A stretch of DNA of 64,000 nucleotides, taken from assembly GCA_964446585.1 (NCBI GenBank), contig CAYUPI010000028.1, forward strand, positions 11,091 to 75,090. Reading direction: 5' to 3'. Below the pieces are notes generated by a model, which saw only the letters and a program-made list of their open reading frames with translations, was not told the DNA's origin and did not search any database. Positions within the stretch are counted from its first letter, which is position 1, and every line of letters begins with the position of its first letter. Shown piece after piece: positions 53,073-61,311 of the stretch. This DNA is from CAYUPI01 sp964446585. GTDB taxonomy: Bacteria > Verrucomicrobiota > Verrucomicrobiia > Limisphaerales > UBA8199. Both the position numbers and the translations under genes were made by a program.

Positions 53073-56000
53073 ATGCGCTCCATACTCCCCGCCAAACGCT
53101 CGATTCACCTGCTGGTTCCATTGCTGCCGCTAATAGCCTTTTTGTACGCTCCCCTCCGCGCCGCCGCCCAGGGCTATCCTCCCGACAAAGCGCCTGGTCA
53201 CATGACGCTGCCTGATGACCTCCAGGTCCAGCTTGTCGCAAGCGAACCGATGATCGTGCAGCCGGTCTGCATCGAGTTCGACGATCGCGGACGGCTCTGG
53301 GTCATGCAATACATCCAATATCCGAACCCATCCGGCCTGAAACGCGCCGCCGTGGATCGTTGGTCGCGCACGACCTACGAACGCGTACCAGAGCCGCCCC
53401 CGCGCGGACCGAAAGGCGCCGACCGCATTACAATACTCGAAGATACCGACGGAGACGGTCGCGCCGACCAAGCCCACGATTTCGTCAGCGGCCTCAACCT
53501 CGCGACCGGCCTGGCCTTCGGGCACGGTGGAGTCTTCGTCCTCAACGTTCCGTATCTGCTATTCTACCCCGATCGCAATCAGGACGACGTTCCCGACAGC
53601 GACCCGATCGTTTGCCTCGATGGCTTCGGGATGGAGGACGCGCATTCGGTCGCCAACTCGCTGACATGGGGCCCGGACGGCTGGCTCTATGGTTGCCAGG
53701 GCAGCACCGTCACGGCGCATATTCGCGGCATCGAATTTCAGCAAGGCATCTGGCGCTACCATCCGCTCACGCACGAGTTCGAGCTTTTCTGCGAGGGCGG
53801 CGGCAACTCCTGGGGACTGGATTTCGACGCCGAAGGCGAGCTGATTTACAGCACGAACCTCGGCCCCTATCGCCATCTCCACGGCGTGCAAGGCGCATAT
53901 TACTGGAAAAGCTTCGGCAAACATGGAGCACTGCACAACCCGTACGCGTTTGGTTACTTCGATCATATCCCGCACACGAACTTCACCGGCGGCCACGTGA
54001 CCGACGGCGGCATCATCTACCAGGGCACCAACCTGCCGCCCCGCTTCCAGGGCCGTTACATCTGCGGCGACCTGCTCGGCCACGGCGTCCAATGGCACGA
54101 GATGTATCGCTGGGGTTCGACCTTTACCTCTTCGCACGGCGGTTACTTGCTCGAAGCCAACGACAAATGGTTTGCCTCGACCGATCTCACCATGTCGCCC
54201 GACGGCGCGGTGTACGTCGCCGACTGGTGCGACCAGCGCACCGCCCATCCCGATCCCGATGCGGACTGGGACCGCAGTAACGGCCGCGTCTATCGAATTT
54301 CCGCGAAAGGCACGAGGCCCGCCCCTGCCCCCGACCTCCGGAAATTGCCGACACCGCACCTTATCGCCCTGCTCGGTTCGCCCAACGATTGGCTGGTGCG
54401 CAAGGCCCGGCGTCTGTTGGCCGACCGCCGCGATCCCGAAGCCATCTTTCCGTTGCGGTCACTGGTCCTCGAAACGAAGGATGGCCACCTCGCCCTCGAA
54501 GGGCTTTGGGCCCTTTATGTCAGCGGTGGCTTCAACGAAAGCTTTGCCACAAAGACGCTCAACCATCGCAGCGCCGCCGTCCGCAAATGGAGCGTCCGGC
54601 TGCTGGGCGATGAAAAAAATGTGTCCCCGATAATCGCCGCGCGTTTCGCCGAACTCGCCCTGAACGATCCCGACGTCTCAGTCCGCGCCCAACTGGCATC
54701 TTCTGCTCAACGCCTGCCAGCGAAACAAGCGCTGCCGATCATCGAGGCCTTGCTGCTCCGAGACATTGACGGCCGCGATCCCTGCATTCCCCTGCTGCTT
54801 TGGTGGTCGGTCGAACGCCATTCGGTGAGCGCGCTGACGGAGGTTGAGGCGCTCGTCACTTCGCCGGCGACCTGGAAATCCGGCCTCGTCCGCGAGGTGA
54901 TTCTGGAGCGGCTGATGCGCCGCTGGATCGCCGAAGGCACCCCGGCAGCATACGACGCTTGCGCGCGCCTTTTGTTATACCCCCGCTCCTCCCCCGCTGC
55001 GACGACGCCACAGCGCGGCGAGCCAGGAGGAGAGGGCCGGCCTGCCCTCCGTAGTGCTCTTGACGAAGGAGGGGGAGAGGAAGCATCTAGTGCTGCCTTT
55101 CGCCATCGTCTGCTGGCCGCCATCGAGCAAGGCTTTCACGATCGTCCCGCTGGCCCCGTGACTTTTGGCAGCGGCGGTCTGTTTGCCAACACCGAAGTCG
55201 CAGAAATTCGGAGCAACAACGCGAAAGCTTCTTACGAACAGGTCACGAGCGCGCTGTCCGCACGGATCGATGCTCTCTGGCAGACTGACACGACCGACTC
55301 TGTGCTCATCCGCGTTGCTACCCGTGTGGGCCGCCCGGCTGGCACCGCGCGGGCACGCGCGCTCGTCGAGGATGCTGCCGCCAAAACCGAGCTCCGCCTG
55401 GATCTAGTCCGGCTCCTGGGCGAGATGGCCGACCCGGCGGACGCGGAACGCCTGCTCAAAATCGCTTGCAATCCGCCCGAGCCGCTTCAGCTCGCCGCGC
55501 TCGACGCGTTGCCCTCCTTTGACGCACGGGAACTTGCGCCCATGCTACCTAAATCCTATTCCGGGCTGAGCGAGCGCGTTCGCGCTCGCCTCCGCCAGGT
55601 CATGCTCAGCCGCAAGCCATGGGCGCAGGCGCTCCTCCGTGAAGTGGACGCCGGCCGCGTGCCAGCGGCGGATTTTTCCGTCGAACAGTTGCGTGTTGTG
55701 GCGTTGCACGAGGACAAAGAGCTCAATGACCTCGTCCACAGGCACTGGGGCACCGTCAGCCGCGGGACGGCCGAACAAAAATTGGCGGAGATGCGGCGGC
55801 TCAACAACGACCTCAACGCCGGCCTCGGCGAGCCCGCGCGCGGCCACGAGGTTTTCTCCCGCATCTGCGCCGTCTGTCATGCTTTGTTCGGCGAAGGTGG
55901 AAAAGTAGGGCCGGACTTGACCCACGCCAACCGCCCCGACCGCGAGTATCTGCTGGGCAGCATCGTCGATCCGAGCGCTTCCATTCGCAAGGAATATCTC

Positions 56001-56249
56001 GCCTATGAAGTCGAGACCCGGGACGGCCGCGTTCTCTCGGGCGTGATCGCCGAGCAATCCGGCGGAACATTGACGCTCGGCACCAGCACTGGCGAACGAG
56101 TTGTCCTGCCGCAGAACCAGATTGTCTCAATGCGCGAATCGACTGTTTCCCTCATGCCGGAGGATTTAGTCAAACCCCTCAAGCCCCAGGAGCTCCGCGA
56201 TTTGTTCAGCTACCTGCAGAGCAAGGGACCCCCTGAGCCAAGACGCTGA
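53073..56249 (+). CDS. PVC-type haem-binding CxxCH protein with dehydrogenase-like propeller and HEAT repeats
   Basis: A 1058-residue exported protein (signal HLLVPLLPLIAFLYAPLRAA). The propeller domain includes VQPVCIEFDDRGRLWVMQYI, ITILEDTDGDGRADQ, LTWGPDGWLYGCQGS and MSPDGAVYVADWCDQR. HEAT-like repeats follow. The C-terminal cytochrome c has CAVCH near residue 932 and VGPDLTHANRPDREYLLGSI. A GTG at 53046 is an upstream alternative. Residues of about 636-670 are in-frame repeat sequence (family F) within the HEAT region. It is a second paralogue of the protein at 17007-19952. Confidence 0.92.
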   Translation: MRSILPAKRSIHLLVPLLPLIAFLYAPLRAAAQGYPPDKAPGHMTLPDDLQVQLVASEPMIVQPVCIEFDDRGRLWVMQYIQYPNPSGLKRAAVDRWSRTTYERVPEPPPRGPKGADRITILEDTDGDGRADQAHDFVSGLNLATGLAFGHGGVFVLNVPYLLFYPDRNQDDVPDSDPIVCLDGFGMEDAHSVANSLTWGPDGWLYGCQGSTVTAHIRGIEFQQGIWRYHPLTHEFELFCEGGGNSWGLDFDAEGELIYSTNLGPYRHLHGVQGAYYWKSFGKHGALHNPYAFGYFDHIPHTNFTGGHVTDGGIIYQGTNLPPRFQGRYICGDLLGHGVQWHEMYRWGSTFTSSHGGYLLEANDKWFASTDLTMSPDGAVYVADWCDQRTAHPDPDADWDRSNGRVYRISAKGTRPAPAPDLRKLPTPHLIALLGSPNDWLVRKARRLLADRRDPEAIFPLRSLVLETKDGHLALEGLWALYVSGGFNESFATKTLNHRSAAVRKWSVRLLGDEKNVSPIIAARFAELALNDPDVSVRAQLASSAQRLPAKQALPIIEALLLRDIDGRDPCIPLLLWWSVERHSVSALTEVEALVTSPATWKSGLVREVILERLMRRWIAEGTPAAYDACARLLLYPRSSPAATTPQRGEPGGEGRPALRSALDEGGGEEASSAAFRHRLLAAIEQGFHDRPAGPVTFGSGGLFANTEVAEIRSNNAKASYEQVTSALSARIDALWQTDTTDSVLIRVATRVGRPAGTARARALVEDAAAKTELRLDLVRLLGEMADPADAERLLKIACNPPEPLQLAALDALPSFDARELAPMLPKSYSGLSERVRARLRQVMLSRKPWAQALLREVDAGRVPAADFSVEQLRVVALHEDKELNDLVHRHWGTVSRGTAEQKLAEMRRLNNDLNAGLGEPARGHEVFSRICAVCHALFGEGGKVGPDLTHANRPDREYLLGSIVDPSASIRKEYLAYEVETRDGRVLSGVIAEQSGGTLTLGTSTGERVVLPQNQIVSMRESTVSLMPEDLVKPLKPQELRDLFSYLQSKGPPEPRR
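54979..55080. repeat. family F repeat in frame within the PVC cytochrome gene (copy 2)
   Basis: CCCCCGCTCCTCCCCCGCTG, then GGAGGAGAGGGCCGGCCTGC and CCTCCGTAGTGC, then GAAGGAGGGGGAGAGG form a palindrome-like block that shares words with 24730-24900. It encodes a proline/glycine-rich stretch not expected in HEAT repeats. Confidence 0.65.
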
Positions 56250-56446
56250 AGACTATGCCCGTTCGTCTCGGGTCAGCGTCGCGATATTTGAATCTCTTTC
56301 CCCCTATTAGACATCGCCCGATGGGCATTCGGCATTGACAAAATCAGCCAGACTCATCAAGTTTCCTCCACAGAGAATTTCAGCCGAACCAAGTTCACCC
56401 TTCCACTCAGCACTTTAGGCCAAACATACTGTTAGTCTCAGAATTT

Positions 56447-56797
56447 ATGAACACTGCGACCCTAAGAAGAAGTGCGTGGATTGGAGCAGCGCTTCCCGGT
56501 ATCTGGCTACCACTCCTCGCTTGGTTCGTGTTCCGGACACACGACGGATCGGGAAAGGCTCTGTATCCGATGGCGAAGTATTCACCGTACCAGGTGCATT
56601 TCACGCTCACGCAGTTTCTGTTTCTGGATTTTCCCATCCTTGCCTTGGTGGCCGCGTATCAGGTTTACGTGCTGCGGAGGCGTGATCCTGATTTTCACAT
56701 TTTGCCGGTCTGTGTTCTCTTGGTGAGCACCGTCGCGGTTTCGGTTGCGGTGGTTGCCTTCAATCCCGGGGGCTATTTTCGGTGGTTTTTCGATTGA
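56447..56797 (+). CDS. hypothetical membrane protein (cassette gene)
   Basis: A 116-residue protein with three helices (SAWIGAALPGIWLPLLAWFV, FLFLDFPILALVAAYQVYVL, LPVCVLLVSTVAVSVAVVAF). No family was recognised. The start lies 9 bases after GTTAGTC at 56431-56437, and the stop is 8 bases before the attC at 56805. Confidence 0.6.
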   Translation: MNTATLRRSAWIGAALPGIWLPLLAWFVFRTHDGSGKALYPMAKYSPYQVHFTLTQFLFLDFPILALVAAYQVYVLRRRDPDFHILPVCVLLVSTVAVSVAVVAFNPGGYFRWFFD

Positions 56798-56804
56798 GAC
56801 CTCG

Positions 56805-56896
56805 GACTAACATTCACATGCACTGGAGGGCGGGATTCCGCTGCAGTTTCATATTTCACATCACCGGCCCGCCGCCAGTGATGTGATTCGTTGGGC
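56805..56896 (+). other. attC site (92 bases)
   Basis: GACTAAC (56805-56811) and GTTGGGC (56890-56896) bound the site. The arms ATTCACATGCACTGGAGGGC and GCCGCCAGTGATGTGATTC pair with small bulges. This is one of the best examples. Confidence 0.8.
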
Positions 56897-56908
56897 CTGA
56901 ACACGACA

Positions 56909-57445
56909 ATGACGGACGATCGAGAAATCCCGCTGTGCCGATCCGAGTGGCTGCAGGACGCGTCCATCGAACTCGGTAGGCGTTTTGCGGCGCGTCACCC
57001 TTTCAGGTCCTTCACCGTTGAGGTCGATACATGCGACCACGAAGGAGAGCACCTGGAAAGGCTGACAGTCTGGGCCAGCACATGGTACGGCACGTTGATC
57101 AATCTTACTCTTTGGGATGACCACACTCTCTGGATTGGCATCAGGCTGCGCGCCGCCGAGAACAACTCCGAGTACGAAGTTGGCTTTTACCCCCAATGCG
57201 GCGGCTTGAGCTCGGAGCGTATCGCCGAGGCATTTCGGGACACAGTCGCCGCCTCCACGCGTCTTTGCTACAGCGAGTCTCCTGAGCCGATACTGCGCCG
57301 ACTTTGGAACCATACGGGTGAGGCTCAGACGAAGGGGACGCTAAGCAGGCCACGAAAATCCCAACCAAACGCCTCACCGAATGGCGGCCCGGCGGATCGG
57401 TTTGGCAGTTCGGGCGTCGGTAACGGGCCGCCATCGGTGACCTGA
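56909..57445 (+). CDS. hypothetical protein (cassette gene) with attC-encoded tail
   Basis: A 178-residue soluble protein from ATG 56909. The body has RSFTVEVDTCDHEGEHLERL and IAEAFRDTVAASTRLCYSES, with no known motif. The last 30 or so residues (SQPNASPNGGPADRFGSSGV and following) are translated from the attC site itself. A similar tail ends the protein at 58607-59122. This is either natural read-through or a sign that the annotated stop lies in the attC because the true stop was lost. Confidence 0.6.
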   Translation: MTDDREIPLCRSEWLQDASIELGRRFAARHPFRSFTVEVDTCDHEGEHLERLTVWASTWYGTLINLTLWDDHTLWIGIRLRAAENNSEYEVGFYPQCGGLSSERIAEAFRDTVAASTRLCYSESPEPILRRLWNHTGEAQTKGTLSRPRKSQPNASPNGGPADRFGSSGVGNGPPSVT

Positions 57446-57454
57446 TCGTTCGAA
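57359..57454 (+). other. attC site with CACCGAATGGCGGCCCGG arm
   Basis: TCCCAAC (57359-57365) and GTTCGAA (57448-57454) bound the element. The arms CCTCACCGAATGGCGGCCCG and GGGCCGCCATCGGTGA pair. The same arm sequence is in the attC at 59036. Confidence 0.75.
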
Positions 57455-57466
57455 ATCACGAGGAAG

Positions 57467-57691
57467 ATGAGCGCACCGAAGCGATTTAAGATCACAGTGA
57501 GCACTGTTAATCGAAAGACGCACGGTTATACGATTTGCACTTTGCTAGATGACCGCAAAGCCATAGCTCTTGCTGCGCAGGTTCACCTGCAAAGGATGCC
57601 AGAAGATCGGCTCTATGAGGTTCTAAGCGTTGAGCCCCTTGGCGGCTGTGAGGCCAGCCCGGAGGACATAGTTGATAGGCTGGAATGGTAA
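57467..57691 (+). CDS. hypothetical small protein (cassette gene)
   Basis: A 74-residue soluble protein (MSAPKRFKITVSTVNRKTHG, ending DIVDRLEW). It has alternating charged residues and two probable helices. No family is known. It lies between two attC sites with the typical spacing of 12 bases after the GTT box. Confidence 0.55.
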   Translation: MSAPKRFKITVSTVNRKTHGYTICTLLDDRKAIALAAQVHLQRMPEDRLYEVLSVEPLGGCEASPEDIVDRLEW

Positions 57692-57696
57692 TCTAT

Positions 57697-57789
57697 GTCG
57701 AACTAGCGGACTGCAACGAGCCCCGCGATGACGAAGGAATTGCGGTCCGGGACTTTATGGCGCGGGGTCGTTGACCCGAAGCGTTGAAC
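57697..57789 (+). other. attC site
   Basis: GTCGAAC (57697-57703) and GTTGAAC (57783-57789) bound arms with CAACGAGCCCCGCG and CGCGGGGTCGTTG. The GTT box begins the duplicated cassette. Confidence 0.7.
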
Positions 57790-58077
57790 TAAACCGCTTC
57801 GCGGTAGATTCGGCTGTGCGTTTTGAGTGGACAAAGGTCCTGGGACCAGCGATGCTAGCGGCGTATTTGGCAGCACTTTCGCACTGGAGATTTTGCTTGT
57901 CGTTGGTGTAAGTACTTACGGGAGAAGTGCCTTGTATACTCTACACTGTAAAGCTGAGGCCACGGGCTCAGCGGTTCAGTTCAACAGCAGTGTATCCGCC
58001 ATGCCCTCGGACGGTTGCCGAAAATTTTGGACGCCGGTGCATTCGGGCACGGCGGATACACTGCTTTAATGTTAGGC
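57784..58077 (+). mobile_element. duplicated cassette, copy 1 (294 bases)
   Basis: The same 294-base unit occurs at 62955-63248 with about eight substitutions and no length change. It has no convincing gene: a 31-residue frame from GTG 57816 and an 80-residue frame from 57827 both change amino acids at nearly every difference, so protein selection is not evident. It ends in its own attC. It may be a non-coding or regulatory cassette. Confidence 0.75.
57979..58077 (+). other. attC site of duplicated cassette copy 1
   Basis: GTTCAAC (57979-57985) and GTTAGGC (58071-58077) bound arms AGCAGTGTATCCGCCATGCC and GGGCACGGCGGATACACTGC. This is a very clean palindrome, 99 bases long. Confidence 0.8.
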
Positions 58078-58094
58078 CACATGCCACAGCGCGC

Positions 58095-58508
58095 ATGAAA
58101 CGATTGATTGGCATCATTTTGGCGATGGCGTTCGCGGTTTTCGCCATTGTGGACACCATCCGCGAGTTCGCTGCCAATGACACGATTCATTACTTTTCCC
58201 AGCAGCCGCATCGGTTGTTGTTGATTGCGGCCATTGGCATCGCAGGTGGTCTTGCCGCATTCGGCTTTTCGGCGCTGTCACCGCGATTGCAGCGCAGAGC
58301 CAAACTGGTTGCCTTGGGTTCAGGAGGCGTCTTCGTGATGTTAGCAGGCGGTTATTTTGCATTCCAGTTTGCCGGATTGTCGTCGGAGCTTCATTCCGGC
58401 ATTCCTCGGCACATGCCCCTGACTCTTTTGAGTTGCAGCGCCGTTATCGCCGGATTGATTTGGTTCGAGTTTTACAAGATTTTGAGAAGCCATGACCACC
58501 TGGCCTAA
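58095..58508 (+). CDS. hypothetical membrane protein (cassette gene)
   Basis: A 137-residue protein from ATG 58095 with four helices (RLIGIILAMAFAVFAIV, LLLIAAIGIAGGLAAFGFSA, ALGSGGVFVMLAGGYFAF, LLSCSAVIAGLIWFEF). No motif was recognised. The long upstream frame (from 57927) runs through the attC and is not expected to be used. The stop TAA is inside the GCCTAAC box of the next attC. Confidence 0.6.
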   Translation: MKRLIGIILAMAFAVFAIVDTIREFAANDTIHYFSQQPHRLLLIAAIGIAGGLAAFGFSALSPRLQRRAKLVALGSGGVFVMLAGGYFAFQFAGLSSELHSGIPRHMPLTLLSCSAVIAGLIWFEFYKILRSHDHLA

Positions 58509-58595
58509 CGAGCGCGGTGCAGGCAAGGGCGAGATGCCCGTTCTGTTGCATGCTGGACGCGCTCGGCCCGCCCTGCCTGACCGCGTACGTTGGGC
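58503..58595 (+). other. attC site (93 bases)
   Basis: GCCTAAC (58503-58509) and GTTGGGC (58589-58595) bound arms GAGCGCGGTGCAGGCAAGGG and CCCTGCCTGACCGCGTAC. Confidence 0.8.
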
Positions 58596-58606
58596 GATGT
58601 CGCACT

Positions 58607-59122
58607 ATGCCGACCGATCCTGAAATATTCGCCACTTTGGGCCGATCAGTCCCCCATGAGGCCATCAAGCAGTTGGCGTCCGATTTATCGGAGGTGCTGG
58701 GCAGTGGTCGTGTCTTGGACTACGATGGCGGAGGCTCCATCCTGCTCGAATCGAAAGCCGAATATGAAGTGTTACCAGACGAGTTGCCTCGTGAAGAGTC
58801 AATCCTCCGGGCGCGGCTCAGCACGCCCTACTACGGGAAGGGCTACGAGCGCGGCTGCTGGCCCGAGATTGCTGCAAGCCTGGAATTCCTGCGGCACAGG
58901 CTGCCGGGCGGGCGCGTCTGGTATGGCCCTGGCGGGACCGAGCACGTGGAGGAGGTCACTCAGGAGTTTCTCGACAGCATGTGGGAGTACTGGGCGCAGC
59001 ATGGCTGCCGCCCGTATTACCAGAGGCAGTCGATCGCCCAACCTGACGCTTCACCGAATGGCGGCCCGGCGCTGCCGCTTCCCAATTCGGGCGTTGGTGG
59101 CGGGCCGCCTTCGGTGAGCTAA
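58607..59122 (+). CDS. hypothetical protein (cassette gene) with attC-encoded tail
   Basis: A 171-residue soluble protein from ATG 58607 (MPTDPEIFATLGRSVPHEAI). The body has LLESKAEYEVLPDELPREES and EVTQEFLDSMWEYWAQH. The terminal 29 residues (QPDASPNGGPALPLPNSGVG and following) are the translated attC, as in the gene at 56909. No family is known. Cassette order and start spacing are standard. Confidence 0.6.
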   Translation: MPTDPEIFATLGRSVPHEAIKQLASDLSEVLGSGRVLDYDGGGSILLESKAEYEVLPDELPREESILRARLSTPYYGKGYERGCWPEIAASLEFLRHRLPGGRVWYGPGGTEHVEEVTQEFLDSMWEYWAQHGCRPYYQRQSIAQPDASPNGGPALPLPNSGVGGGPPSVS

Positions 59123-59132
59123 ATCGTTGGGC
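59036..59132 (+). other. attC site (97 bases)
   Basis: GCCCAAC (59036-59042) and GTTGGGC (59126-59132) are perfect complements. The arms CTTCACCGAATGGCGGCCCG and GGGCCGCCTTCGGTGAG pair. It is closely similar to the attC at 57359. Confidence 0.85.
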
Positions 59133-59141
59133 ATACGCGGC

Positions 59142-59372
59142 ATGAAATCGTTTTCGAGAGTGCTCTTTGCTGCCGGGGCTTTCGCCATCTCGTTTGGTTT
59201 CCTCCGTTGGCTTTGGCTCGGGCATTCTATGACTCCTGATCCCGCAGCTTCGGAGGGCGATGCGCGTTTCATTTCCTCTTTCCAAGAGATGATCGCCTGG
59301 GTCTCGACGGGCACTGTTATAGTCTGCGTGTCGGCGTACCTTTCCACACAAGCAAAGAAGAGAAGATGGTAA
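59142..59372 (+). CDS. hypothetical small membrane protein (cassette gene)
   Basis: A 76-residue protein from ATG 59142 (MKSFSRVLFAAGAFAISFGF). It has a signal-like first helix and a second helix, WVSTGTVIVCVSAYLST. Nothing else is known. It starts 10 bases after the GTT box of the previous site. Confidence 0.6.
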   Translation: MKSFSRVLFAAGAFAISFGFLRWLWLGHSMTPDPAASEGDARFISSFQEMIAWVSTGTVIVCVSAYLSTQAKKRRW

Positions 59373-59379
59373 ATGCCAC

Positions 59380-59472
59380 ACCCAACCAGCCAGCTTCACT
59401 GGACGGCGAGAGTCCGGTTCTGTTGACATTTTCGGCCCACGGGCTCGCCGCCAGTGAGCTCGTTCGTTGGGA
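59380..59472 (+). other. attC site (93 bases)
   Basis: ACCCAAC (59380-59386) and GTTGGGA (59466-59472) bound arms CAGCTTCACTGGACGGCGAG and CTCGCCGCCAGTGAGCTCG. Confidence 0.78.
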
Positions 59473-59509
59473 CGAGCATGGCCGCAGCCTTTGTCCTGGA
59501 CAGGTTGAC

Positions 59510-60571
59510 ATGACGATGAACGCTGCAAGGATAGGTTCAACCGAGCAGGTCATGGCGCTCTGTTTGAGCCTTCTGCTGCTCATGTCGGCGGGCTGCAAGC
59601 CTCGGGCGCCCGGCGACGCCAAAGGAAAAACGTTCGCCCAACTCCAAGCCTCCGCCAAAAGGGGCGATCGGCAGGCTCAGTTCGAGCTGGGCGTCCGATT
59701 TGCGGCAGGCGAAGGTACCCGGGAAGATAGAGTAGAGGCCCTGGCGTGGTGGCGAAAAGCGGCCGAGCAGGGACTTCCGCGAGCTCAGTACAACCTGGGT
59801 ACCGCCTATTTTCGCGGAGATGGTGTATCCAAGGATCAGAAGCAAGCTCTGACATGGTGGCTTCAGGCTGCGAACCAAGGAGATCATGATGCCGAGTTCG
59901 AGGTAGGCAGATGCTATTGGTTTGGTTTAGGTACCGCCGGGAACGTCACCGAGGCCCTGAATTGGACGCGCAAGGCGGCAGCAGCGGGCCAACCAGCGGC
60001 GCAGGTTATGCTCGGATCAGCATCCGCGACCGGCACAGGCCTGAAGAAAGACCCCCTAGAGGCGGCGCGGTGGTTCGCTGAAGCCGCAAAGAGGGGCGAT
60101 CGCTTTGGGCAATACTACTTGGGCTTATGTTACCGTGATGGAAAGGGAGCGCCGACCAACGCTCGAGAGGCCGTCGTCTATTTCCGGCGTGCGGCTCAAA
60201 ATGGATTGGCAAAAGCGCAGGTCGCACTCGGCAACTGCTACATGAACGGGATGGGAACTAAGCAGGATCTTACCCAGGCGAGGGAGTGTTTCCGTAGAGC
60301 GGCTGAACAAGGTGACCCAGATGGGCAAATTCGTTACGGAGCCTTCTATCTTGGGGGGAGTGGCGTCAAAAAGGATCTTATTGAGGTCTACAAATGGTTC
60401 ACGCTCGCCGAGTTGAAGGATCCGGATGCTGCTAAAACGGCTTTCGAACTGCTGCGGCAGCGAGAGGCGCTGACGGCGGAGCAGATTGCCGAGGCGAAAC
60501 AGCGTGCGAAGGTCTTCACGGAAACGAACCGAGCCGACTTCTCTTTCCCGAAAGCTCAGCGCCATGACTAA
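59510..60571 (+). CDS. Sel1-repeat lipoprotein (cassette gene)
   Basis: A 353-residue protein from ATG 59510. The signal and lipobox are LCLSLLLLMSAGCKP, giving a lipoprotein. At least seven Sel1 (TPR-like) repeats follow, each like AQFELGVRFAAGEGTREDRV and ALAWWRKAAEQG. Sel1 proteins act as scaffolds for signalling or protein complexes. At over 1 kb it is larger than most cassette genes. Frame codons before 59510 are attC sequence. The next attC follows the stop. Confidence 0.82.
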   Translation: MTMNAARIGSTEQVMALCLSLLLLMSAGCKPRAPGDAKGKTFAQLQASAKRGDRQAQFELGVRFAAGEGTREDRVEALAWWRKAAEQGLPRAQYNLGTAYFRGDGVSKDQKQALTWWLQAANQGDHDAEFEVGRCYWFGLGTAGNVTEALNWTRKAAAAGQPAAQVMLGSASATGTGLKKDPLEAARWFAEAAKRGDRFGQYYLGLCYRDGKGAPTNAREAVVYFRRAAQNGLAKAQVALGNCYMNGMGTKQDLTQARECFRRAAEQGDPDGQIRYGAFYLGGSGVKKDLIEVYKWFTLAELKDPDAAKTAFELLRQREALTAEQIAEAKQRAKVFTETNRADFSFPKAQRHD

Positions 60572-60585
60572 TGCCGGACTCACAA

Positions 60586-60710
60586 GCCCAACAATGCCCC
60601 TGCACCTAACCGCCGCCAACGGCTTCCGCTCAGCCGTCTGGCATGGTGCGATTATTTTTTTGCGCTCCACGTTCCTCCCCGGCGGCGGTAGGTGAGGCGC
60701 ACCGTTATCT
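60586..60710 (+). other. attC-like site (125 bases)
   Basis: GCCCAAC (60586-60592) and GTTATCT (60704-60710). The arms CTGCACCTAACCGCCGCC and GGCGGCGGTAGGTGAGG pair with bulges. It is longer than the others and has a T-rich loop. Confidence 0.65.
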
Positions 60711-60712
60711 TT

Positions 60713-61216
60713 ATGAAGGCTCTCCTAAGTAGCCCATTCGCCAAAGCAGTAATTGCCGTTGTGCTGCTGCTGGCGATCGCGGTTGTTATCGCTTGGTTCA
60801 GCTTTCGTCAAGGAGAGCGCCACGTGGCCGGACCGTTGGCCGTTCTGATGGCGAATGACCGTTGCTTTGATTGCTGGGCCGAGCTGACTGCCATCAAGAA
60901 CACGAACGAAGCCAAAATGGCCATTCTTCTCGACCGAGAAATGGACTATTCAGCGGCCATGCTCGCCGGAATGAGCCTACAGCATTCCGATCTGATTCAG
61001 CGCAGGCATTACAATTTGCTGCTTCGGGTTCGCGATTACCGCAAGAAGTATGGCCGCGACGCAGACCGCGGTCCAGACTCTGACCCCGCAGATGTGGATC
61101 GCAAGGTCGCAGAGGCCATCACTTACTTGGAGTCCATTCACGATACGAACCAGTGGGGTGTTCGGACAATTGATGAGATCATTGAGCACGCTGAGAGATC
61201 TAAGCGCGGGAGATAA
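60713..61216 (+). CDS. hypothetical single-helix anchored protein (cassette gene)
   Basis: A 167-residue protein from ATG 60713. One membrane helix (FAKAVIAVVLLLAIAVVIAW) is followed by a helical soluble part that includes FDCWAELTAIKNTNEAK and TIDEIIEHAERSK. No family was recognised. The start is 2 bases after the GTT box, unusually close. Confidence 0.6.
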   Translation: MKALLSSPFAKAVIAVVLLLAIAVVIAWFSFRQGERHVAGPLAVLMANDRCFDCWAELTAIKNTNEAKMAILLDREMDYSAAMLAGMSLQHSDLIQRRHYNLLLRVRDYRKKYGRDADRGPDSDPADVDRKVAEAITYLESIHDTNQWGVRTIDEIIEHAERSKRGR

Positions 61217-61300
61217 CCAGTCGCGTCAGCCAACGCCGGGAACCCGTCTCGGTTGCATTTCATCGCCCTTGGCCCGGCGTGGCTGCGCTCATCGTTAGGC
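61211..61300 (+). other. attC site (90 bases)
   Basis: AGATAAC (61211-61217) and GTTAGGC (61294-61300) bound arms TCAGCCAACGCCGGGAAC and CCCGGCGTGGCTGCGC. The same core recurs at 62871. Confidence 0.75.
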
Positions 61301-61311
61301 AGATTCGCATC

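Noticed and set aside
57827..58069. 80-residue frame in the duplicated cassette as a protein gene
   Set aside because: Most differences between the two copies change residues in this frame and it runs through the attC; no selection is seen.
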